Positions 55,964 through 64,000 of a stretch of 64,000 nt of DNA are shown here, piece after piece. The notes under the pieces are model-generated. The model made no database searches. It saw nothing but the letters and a program-made list of their open reading frames with translations, and had not been told where the DNA came from. The position numbers were made by a program, and so were the translations under genes. The stretch is from Gnetum montanum (Eukaryota; Streptophyta; Gnetopsida; Gnetales; Gnetaceae), in contig MNCI01036469.1 of NCBI GenBank assembly GCA_015680685.1, forward strand, positions 707,555 through 771,554, read 5' to 3'. Position 1 is the stretch's first letter. Each line of letters starts with the position of its first letter.

Positions 55964-58900
55964 ATCATACATCATATTCCCCTTCATTGTTTCCCTCTGC
56001 ATCACCTTCTTCCGCTGCATCATCATTTTCGTCCTCTAGGGGCCCTGCTTCTCCATCTGGAACCTGCATCATAGAAACAAAGTAGTCAGCTAGAGTTATA
56101 CATAAAAGCTAGAAAACATAAACTGTTGCATCGCGGAAAGTGACTGACCAGAGATGGCCTTGCGTCTATCTCAAAGGGTATGTGTTCCAGTCTGAGCCCA
56201 AGGTGGTGCCAGACCTTCTCCTCCATGATATCTACCTAGTGCCTATCACTTAGTTTAGCGTTTGTGGTAGTTTTCTCCTTTTCAATGGTCGTCCATCTTA
56301 GCAGTCCTGGAGAAAAGGAGGCAGTGGTGGTCTCACCTATGGGAAGGTTCATTTCTCGCTTAGGTGACTCAGTGACAGTCACTTGCTACATAAACTTGTT
56401 GTATGCCTCAGAAGCACTAATAGCATCCAAGAATGCTTCATGAGTAAACAACTTTATTGAAGCATCCTGGTATAGTTTTGTGGTAGGTGGCACGTTCCAA
56501 TTTATACATGTGCTTATGATTTTTCTGGGACTGCCCCCACTCGTAAACTCTAGTGCTATAACCTTTACAATCTTGGTTCCTCTGAGCCAACAACTCCATC
56601 TACATCTGCTACACAATTATCTCCTAGGTGGCCTTGTTATTGCATCAAATAGCCATCCAATATCTGGCATAATCTATGATGGCTATGCACCAATCACCAT
56701 CATTCGTATCATGGGCCAGGAGGAACTCGTTCTTGGAACGGAGGTCTCCCACCTCGGTAGTCAGATTGGCCATCTCTCTCTCTTGCCTCTGGATCTATTT
56801 CCATAGGTCTTCATTCATGCGCCTACACTCCCATAAGGAGTGTGTAGAGTGCAACGCACATTTGCTAGCCTCGTTGTATACGCGACAAGGCACCTAGGTC
56901 ACTCTAGGTGGGAATGTAGGCATAGCGTCTACCTTTACTGCTTGTTTCGGGTCCCACTTGAGGTGAGAGGCTGTTATCACACATAAGAGTATATCAGTCA
57001 CATTAGCGTAGCAAAGTTTGACAATTCAAAAAGTCTAGCGTAGTAAGCTAAAAGCCTAGCGTAGCCATTCTACTTACCCACTTCCAGATCCACTTGTTTG
57101 AGATGGTAGATCATGTCATCAACAACCCCCTGCATGAACATAAGCTTGTTAGGGGTCTCGGTCCATGTTTCTAGCCGAATCAGGGAAGGTCCTGCATTGT
57201 TAGCGGTAGTGTCTTCCATATAACAAAATGCATCAGTTATGATTGAGATGGACTACAATAAAGTTGATGGGAAACAAAAATGACAATGTAAGGGCTCCTA
57301 CCTAGCAAACCCTCAAGGGTGATAGCGAAGGGATTGCCCATCGACATACTGTCGAAAATACGGTCAAACTCACCAGCTTCTAGTTGTAGATCCCCTCCTT
57401 GCTGGCTTAAAACTATAGCAGCACCCTTCGCGTTCATTTGTTCATCCGGTGCTAAATTGAGTTAAGCAAAAGGATCATCAACAAAGGTTCCTTCTTCGTT
57501 GACGTGGGCTTCCTTTTTATTCACTGGGGCCTTTCTTTTTAAGGCACCAGCATCCTCCTCATCAGTGGGGGAATCTTCCTCGTCGACTGAAACATCCCCC
57601 TCGTCAACAAGGGCATTTCCTTTGTCGATGGGACCCCCTTCCTTTGTGGCAGGGGTTCCCTCTCTCTTAACCAGGGCCCTTTCCTTTGTGGCCGAGGCCC
57701 CTACATCTTTATTAGCTACCCCTGTTTCAGGGGCCGACATCTCCTTGTCACCTTCTTCTTCTTCTTCTTCTTCCTCTGGCAATAAAACAAGTTTGCATTA
57801 GGCTTAGCATTTTAACTTAAAATCGATGCTACTCTATGCTATGCTACCTAGCATAGCACAACATAGAAGGCATTAACCAAATAAGCGAAGAAACAAGAAA
57901 AACAAGAAAAACATTTACCAATGGGGGGTTGCACCCTACGTAGCTTAAACTGTAATGTATGTCCCTCTTCTTCTTCTATACAAGGAAGTTCCTCAGCTGG
58001 ATGAGGCCTCTTTTGTCGCAACTTGGTGATCACTATCTTTGCGATGAGACGTTTCCCCTATGATATGCTACTAGTAGTAGCAGGGGGAACTTCTCCCACA
58101 CTATCCTGGCCACAGAAGTTGTGGGCCACCCGATCCTTAGTCATCATGGAAAAAGACTCCCCAATTGCTTCTAGGGGATCTTGGGCTCAGGTGGTTCGGA
58201 AGACTTGGTAGATCTATGGTTTGGAAATCTGGTTGGGATCTCGCATAACCCAGACTCCATTCTCACGGATCACCAAGAATTCTGCGAAACACCATAAGAA
58301 AGCTACGTAAAAAGTATGATGCATGTTGAAACATGAATCATGCTTCTTATGAAGCTTGATCATTTCAGCTTGAAGGCCTTTGCAGAGATGCCTAACCTAG
58401 TTGTAATGGGACCCCTTTTCCATGACCTCCCTCATCACCCATGCTTTCTCAATCCCAATGATCTTTCCTTGGGAAAGTAGCTAGGGGAAAGCATGGGCAT
58501 GGATGATGGGGTAAATATCTTTGGCTACGCTCGGCTTCGCTTTTGCCATAAGGATTCCTTTTCGTCCTTTGGCCACCCTTAGCCACTCCTCAATGTCCTC
58601 TTGATGGTTTGCCTCTTTTTTGATCTTTGCATCCATGGGGAGACCATCAGCAGGGACATTGAAAAGGTCCACGAATAGTTGGTCGTTGACATCAAGGACG
58701 ACCAGCACGCTGTGCACATGTGTGCGGAAGTGGTCTGTCTTTTCAGAAAATGATTCGACTAGGGTCAACATCTCAATAGCATGGATGCTTGGGTTCATGG
58801 CCAGGAAAAGATCCATGAGTCCAATGTTCTGAAGGTGTTTGGTCAGTGATTTTGAGGCCCCACTACAAAGCTAGTGTTGAGTCTCGTCTACCTCCCCGTA

Positions 58901-59163
58901 CTTGAAGTAGATGTTGGCTTCATGATGCCTAGAGGTGATCACCATCACCTCCTTGGAATTCTTCGCTGTTGTAGTAGTTTGCACAAGCAAAAAAGCAAGA
59001 ACTTAGATAAAAATAGAAATAGCATAAAAATAAGAGTAACACTCGAACATGCAAGAAACCTACTGTTTAGCTTACCAAGTTTAAATAACGATGGGAATGG
59101 TAGAAGATCCACCAATACATCTTCAACGGTGATCGGTTTTGTTGGCGACCGTTTGGGACACAA
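55964..59163 (-). pseudogene. Element E antisense extra gene, six exons, decayed
   Basis: On the strand opposite gag-pro, six exons can be joined: 59163-59076, 58965-57919, 57775-57302, 57212-57078, 56970-56149 and 56063-55964. All five introns start GT and end AG (58966-59075, 57776-57918, 57213-57301, 56971-57077, 56064-56148) and every join keeps frame. The product of about 888 residues starts MCPKRSPTKPITVEDVLVDL. It includes MDLFLAMNPSIHAIEMLTLV and HHTFYVAFLWCFAEFLVIRE, an acidic linker, a helical, coiled-coil-like part (IQRQEREMANLTTEVGDLRS) and an acidic tail (EDENDDAAEEGDAEG). It looks like the extra ORFs of Tat-like plant Gypsy elements, some of which are antisense; its function is unknown. 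Breaks are mainly TAG codons plus one frameshift near 56500. Confidence 0.75.
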
Positions 59164-59270
59164 CCGCCAACGACTGTCCTCGAACAGGATTTAGGTGCCT
59201 GCTGGTCTCTGGCAACACCAAGGCCCAGATACCTCCAAATAAACTCAGTAGTTAATGTGAGCATGTGTGT
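59110..59270. repeat. Unnamed repeat also present at 24230-24380
   Basis: GACCGTTTGGGACACAACCG..., TGCCTGCTGGTCTCTGG and CCTCCAAATAAACTCAGTAG match the order of related words at 24230-24380. It overlaps the first exon of the antisense gene, so it may be part of the element or mark a later insertion there. Confidence 0.5.
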
Positions 59271-60640
59271 GTGCTGTTGTGAAAAATGAAATGATTGGGT
59301 TGTGTGTAAAACTATAAATGACTTATCTTAAAGAGATTCAACCAACTTTGCAAAGTACTATGAGTTGTTGAGAGTTCCTATTTTGTTTAATTGCCTAGTC
59401 TACACGGTCCTTATAATACCNNNNNNNNNNNNNNNNNNNNNNNNNNNNNNNNNNNNNNNNNNNNNNNNNNNNNNNNNNNNNNNNNNNNNNNNNNNNNNNN
59501 NNNNNNNNNNNNNNNNNNNNNNNNNNNNNNNNNNNNNNNNNNNNNNNNNNNNNNNNNNNNNNNNNNNNNNNNNNNNNNNNNNNNNNNNNNNAATCCTACT
59601 ATGCTACCAAAAATTGTTGCGTAAACTACCATGTACGAGACTCCATTTTGACTAGATAATAGATGTCAACGATTGCATTCAAATAGAACCTTTAAAAGAC
59701 TTGACAATTTCTGATTGAAATACCATGGAAATTCACTTTAAAGATAAAAAGAAGCTATCCTAGTCCCATCAAAATACCAAAGATTTTCTGAACCCTCTTA
59801 ACTATTAAATTGTTCAACGGTGTGACTACAAACAAAGGCTCTCTTATAATAATCCCAATAGTAGTTCCCACACGTTGCACAATAATGAACTTTACTACTA
59901 AAATGCTCTTAAGGCTTTTAAACACAAGCGCTTCTATGACAAAATTTTAATAGAAATTTCTATCAGGCAATAAGAACAATAAGAGCAATCTAAAAATCCC
60001 AAAATTACTTGCCAAGGATGATACTTTCTAAACCACTAGCTAAACAATTTAAACAAAACAAAAATGAAACATAACTCACAGGACTGTGACAAAGAGGCTA
60101 AAATCTTTCCTTTAGCAAGCCATCTTACAAGCAATCGTCTTTACAAATCTTTTTTACAAATGCTCTTCTCAAGTCGCCAAAGTGTCTTCAAGTGAGAGCC
60201 GAAGTGCTAACTAGTAGCCTTCCAAAGTGTGATCTCCAAATGTGTGATGTATGAGATCTTCCCCAAAAGTCTTTTTTCAAAAGTCCTTTTTCCCCCTAAA
60301 GTCCCCTTGAAAACTTTTTATAAGGTTTACAAGGTAGTTACATGCCAAAATATCCTAGCTAACTTTTCTCCCAAGCAAGGAGGTTACAACTTACCCATTT
60401 AATTAGGAGGGAGTTATATAGTTAGGAAGTTATGCATAAAGTTAGGAGGAATTAATATTTGTAAATATTATAAATATTGCTTTTGTAATTAATTTATTGA
60501 AATAAATCTAAAATCCCTAATCTAATTTAATTTAATTAAAATTTTAAATACTAAGTGTCATTAAGCTCTAAGATTTTTCATAAAAAATATAATATAATAT
60601 CCACCTTATTGGTGGTAGCGGTAGTTAATTTATCCTTTCT
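59271..60640. other. Unassigned sequence with gap 59421-59591
   Basis: Contains a 171-base gap. After it, 60080-60420 is rich in CTTTT/AAGTC words and AT-rich blocks follow. It may be a different insertion, because the TAGCGTAGCA motif typical of element E is lacking here. No coding signal is seen. Confidence 0.35.
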
Positions 60641-63290
60641 GCATCTCTGATAATTGAAATTTAAATTCGGGATGGCCCGAAATATGAGTCCGAAGGTGAA
60701 GGCACCAATCCTGCAACTGCTAGCAACTGATTCAAATTATCTTCTTCAGCCAAAAATCGTTACTAACAACTACCATCTCAGGAGAAGACTTAGCTGCCGT
60801 GTTAGGAGACGTCGCCGTGTGTTCCGTAAGGATCTGCAACTATTGTAACCTTTGCCTCTCAAAAATGCCCTTCAGGTTTTGATAATTATACAATTTGATC
60901 ATCGCTTCGTATATTTCGCTGCTTTCCGTCTGTGATGACTAGTAAACTGTCTGGCTTACAAATTTTTCTTCCAACATTTGGTGCAGATTCTTCAAGCAAT
61001 GTCCAGCAGGGATTTTAAGGCATTTGCCGTTGTTGCGGATGAAAACACAAATTTTTTCATCGCGCGAAATAGGCGTCCATTCTTCTGAAATCCATCTACC
61101 GGAATAGCCACAAGTGTCTCTGCTGAAATCGATGATGTGCCTGCTACGTTGCACCCTAAACTGGCCTCAGTACAGTCTGCACGTGATTACTGCCCGAAAC
61201 CCCTTCAATATGGCTCAGTCGTGAAAGAAGGGCCTTCCACGCGCTCCATGAACTTGGGTTCACGGTTTTCGGCATTCGGTGAGTTGGCTACGGCTATGTT
61301 CGGCAACATAAATCTGGCCGATGTGCGGGCGCAACTCTGAACAACACAAGCCGATGTATTTGCCCCAAAACCACGACATTCAGTTTTGTTTTTCCAATTT
61401 TCTATTTTTTTTCTCCGGCAGTGTTAACAATGGGCCTTTGGACTTACAGGAATTTGGATTCGTCTGCAATACAGAAACCTTTACATCCTTTGATAATTTA
61501 AATTTATAGAATTTAAAACCTGTTGGTAGTCCGTTCGTTAGGTCCTTCACTTGATTCCAACTCTTAATCGATTCTTGATAATCCATTACCCACGGTGTTG
61601 TTTATTTTGCCAATATTAACAAGGAGTATGCTTTCTTGTGGTAAATAATCACCTCCTTTGTTTGTTATTCCAATCTTCACTACAAGAAATAACTTGGCAT
61701 TTTAATTTTACTTTCCAAGAAGGCTTCAACATCAAGATTATTTACCAGTGGCTTGCTTCTCCAAGAATACCCATCAACTCACAATACTAAACTGCAAATT
61801 TACAACCAAGGATTGTGCTAATTTTGAACAAAATATTCCAACTGTTCCATGTAATGGCCAAATGTACCAACAGGTTTCAAGGGTGCCCAACCCTCATCCA
61901 ACCAATCGAACTCCTTACATCTGTTGTAGATTTGGGAGTATTGGGTTGGGTAGGTTTTGTATTCACCCCGACATTGGCTTATCACACCTGTCCACATATT
62001 CTCGGCGGAAGAAAACTCCTGCAGCGTCATTCATGCCAAGGCCAATGCATCCGTGTCACCGTGAAGTCCATCCTTATTGATAAAAAACCTGGTAACAAAA
62101 ATACATTGTTAACATTTATCTAGCGTAGCGTAGCAGAATATGTTTACAGAACTCACCCACTAGCATAGTAAACGGTTATTGGTGGGTTTTAAAAACTAGT
62201 TCCCATGTGGTGCATAATAAAAAAAGTGTTGTATAGATGGTAGCAATTGTATTCGGGCATCTCTCAGATCTAGGCAAGATGCCTCAAATTTTCTGGGCGC
62301 TGACTGGATCCTTCTCCCTATCTGCTCCTAATTGCTCCATTTGTCAAAAATCTTAGAATACCCTGATTTGCCCCAGCTGCTACCTCCTCCGACAAGTGTG
62401 ACCAAACGATCACACTGAAGTGCTGGAAGAGAAATTACAGGAAGTTGCATGCGTCTTCTCAGAACCAAACCACCTGCTGCCTTGCATGGGCATGGGGCAG
62501 AGAAACTTTGGCCACTAGTTCGCTTAGGTAGCACAAAACCCCTACAATTTCTAGGACAATCAAGATTGGCCTTAGCACCATCCTGCATGACACAACGACA
62601 AATGTTAGCATAATGTTCTAGTGGGATTCACATATATCGTAGTAGAATTAGTAGTTAGCAAATAGCGTACCACGATTCTCTCCATGCATGTAGCATAACA
62701 GAAAACATGAAGGCAATAGCGTAGTAGAATTAACCTAGCATAACAACAAAAAAGATAAACACAAATATTTGACAAGAAAGAATTCAATGCGTTGCACTAG
62801 TTTCAAAAAATCTTCTACCTGACAACATGATTCGCAATACCCCGTGGTAGACACATGTTACGCTATCCAATCAAACACATGGCTAAACCCTCCTGAGGGT
62901 CATACGCTATGCTATTCACGCGTAGAGTTACTAAAATCACCTAAGCTTCTACGGCAAGCTAGTTACAGCGATGGCGGTTTAGACAACATTGCATGTAATG
63001 GTAATGTAGTGCTCGTACACCCGTCATGGCCGAATCGGTAACAATGACAGTGTAATGGCCAAAATAGCAACAAAATGACAACAGAAAGACACAGATTGCA
63101 TAAAAAAAATAGAAAAAGCAGAAGCAATAACCACAACATAGAAAAATAAAGGAGTGTAGCGATTTACCAGGACGATGGGATCTCCTCTCACACCATGACG
63201 CGCTCCTACAATACGTGCCCCAGGATCTCTTTCACTTCATCCACTATGATGAGTGCTAGGTGTTTGCGTTCCTTCCTAGGAGCCATCGTT
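60641..63290 (-). other. Exon-like minus-strand segments, unidentified
   Basis: Several minus-strand pieces look coding and are bounded by plausible splice signals. 62581-62328 follows an acceptor TCATGCAG and reads DGAKANLDCPRNCRGFVLPK onwards, rich in Cys. A piece near 62090-61818 follows TTGTTACCAG and reads GWAPLKPVGTFGHYMEQLEY near its end. Others are 61586-61380 and 61154-60939. I do not recognise any family, and I could not join them into one frame. Intron-like parts contain TAGCGTAGCA motifs like those of element E. This could be an old extra gene of an E-type element or fragments of a host gene. Confidence 0.35.
63168..63286 (-). pseudogene. Possible first exon of a second antisense gene
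   Basis: The minus-strand ATG at 63286 opens MAPRKERKHLALIIVDEVKE, then reaches TAG after six more codons. The start resembles those of the extra ORFs in E (MCPKRSPTKP...VEDVLVDLL) and A (MAPKRSPK). A donor-like GTAAAT lies at about 63167. A TATA box is found 140 bp upstream. Confidence 0.4.
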
Positions 63291-63417
63291 TTGGTTGCCG
63301 ATTCTTTCTTACTCACTACGCTAAATCATCTTGCTCTTGGATAGCACAATCATTCTACGCTTTGAATGAAAGCTCTGCACTGTTATGGTAAAAACGACAA
63401 GTTTAACAAGGGTAAAC

Positions 63418-63430
63418 CTCTATTTATAGG
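63418..63430 (-). promoter_or_regulatory. TATA box upstream of the minus-strand ATG at 63286
   Basis: CCTATAAATAGAG on the minus strand. Transcription from about 63395 would give a leader of about 110 nt to the ATG at 63286. Confidence 0.5.
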
Positions 63431-63609
63431 CAAAACAATGAAAAGAAACCTACCATTTTCTCTCCCCGATTAATGAGGGACGCCCCCCGTACAACGTAGC
63501 ACTCCCCCATAGTGTAGTGGCGCTGTTTGCATTATGGCAGGTGGGCCCAATTGAAAACTTTGACCCACTCTAAACTAGTCATTGACCTTCACAAAAATAA
63601 ATAGCTAGA

Positions 63610-63855
63610 TGGTCTGCAAAGACCTTAAACTAGCAGCTTCGAACTTTTGCATTCAGACAATCCGCAAAGATCTTAAACTAGCAAATTCTAACCCACAACC
63701 TCTACCGAGTTAGCGGTTCGTAAAGACCTTAAACTAGCAAATTCTAACACGTAGCTTCGATCTTGTTAGCGTTCTGTGAAGATCTTAAACTAATACTTCG
63801 TAGTTTCACTAAGTAGCCTGTTAGTGATCTACAAAGACCTTAAACTAGTAGTTTT
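63610..63855 (+). repeat. About 55-bp repeat, five copies
   Basis: Variants of GCAAAGACCTTAAACTAGCA recur near 63616, 63664, 63719, 63777 and 63832, with changing sequence between them. Confidence 0.75.
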
Positions 63856-64000
63856 TACATTTTTGCAACCAGGTAGTCCACTATGAATTTAAATCGGCAG
63901 GTTGCGAATTTCACGTCATATTTTATAGTTAATTTAACTGTTCACATTTCATTGCTTCTTTACAAATGCTTACTATGCATGGTTGCTGCAAACAGGTATC

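Noticed and set aside
57499-57801. Plus-strand Ser/Thr-rich frame of 100 codons
   Set aside because: It is the complement of the acidic linker of the antisense gene. The minus-strand frame is supported by splice joins.
59365-59655. Open frames across the 59421-59591 gap
   Set aside because: These are unknown bases; no evidence for a gene.

Overview
This window looks like nuclear DNA from a land plant with a large, repeat-rich genome. The evidence is two intron-containing elongator tRNA-Met genes, a plant B3-domain gene, Ty3/Gypsy LTR retrotransposons primed by tRNA-Asp, a hAT transposase fragment and a LINE fragment. A gymnosperm or another lineage with long-lived retroelements is my inference; nothing seen names the species. 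There are four assembly gaps: 14941-14983, a single N at 27853, 34629-35037 and 59421-59591.

Layout. (1) 110-1190 is the 5' LTR of a minus-strand element that runs off the left edge. (2) 2036-5355 is a small gene island: two tRNA-Met(CAT) genes in opposite orientation flank an intronless ARM-repeat membrane protein gene. (3) 6901-40730 is a nest of minus-strand LTR elements. Element D (3' LTR 6901-7698, extra ORF, spacer, decayed pol to about 23115) is split by element A (7944-16304, target duplication AAAAT). A chromovirus-like element F (integrase at 39823-40730 continuing at 24395-24446) is split by element B (24447-39822, target duplication CTTGT). B in turn holds a truncated element C (about 33530-38050). 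(4) 40731-45470 is AT-rich with SINE-like pieces and a LINE reverse-transcriptase relic. (5) 46112-46936 is an intronless B3-domain gene with a duplicated proximal promoter. (6) 48513-49389 is a spliced hAT transposase fragment. (7) From 49390 to at least 59163 lies a plus-strand Gypsy element E: putative 5' LTR, one-frame gag-protease, a minisatellite, then a six-exon gene on the opposite strand. The last 4 kb holds further exon-like pieces I could not name.

How the parts fit. A and B carry LTRs, a tRNA-Asp primer site, gag (plus protease in B), a spacer and an extra ORF, but no reverse transcriptase, RNase H or integrase. They share the same gag-to-spacer junction, so they look like one pol-less family that would need proteins supplied by relatives such as D. 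The spacer upstream of the extra ORF carries motifs resembling the LTR U3 of the same element, most clearly in D. E also lacks pol and carries its extra gene antisense, with five GT-AG introns whose joins keep the reading frame. Nonsense codons in these ORFs are mostly TAG at places where CAG or TGG is expected, consistent with methylation-driven C-to-T decay.
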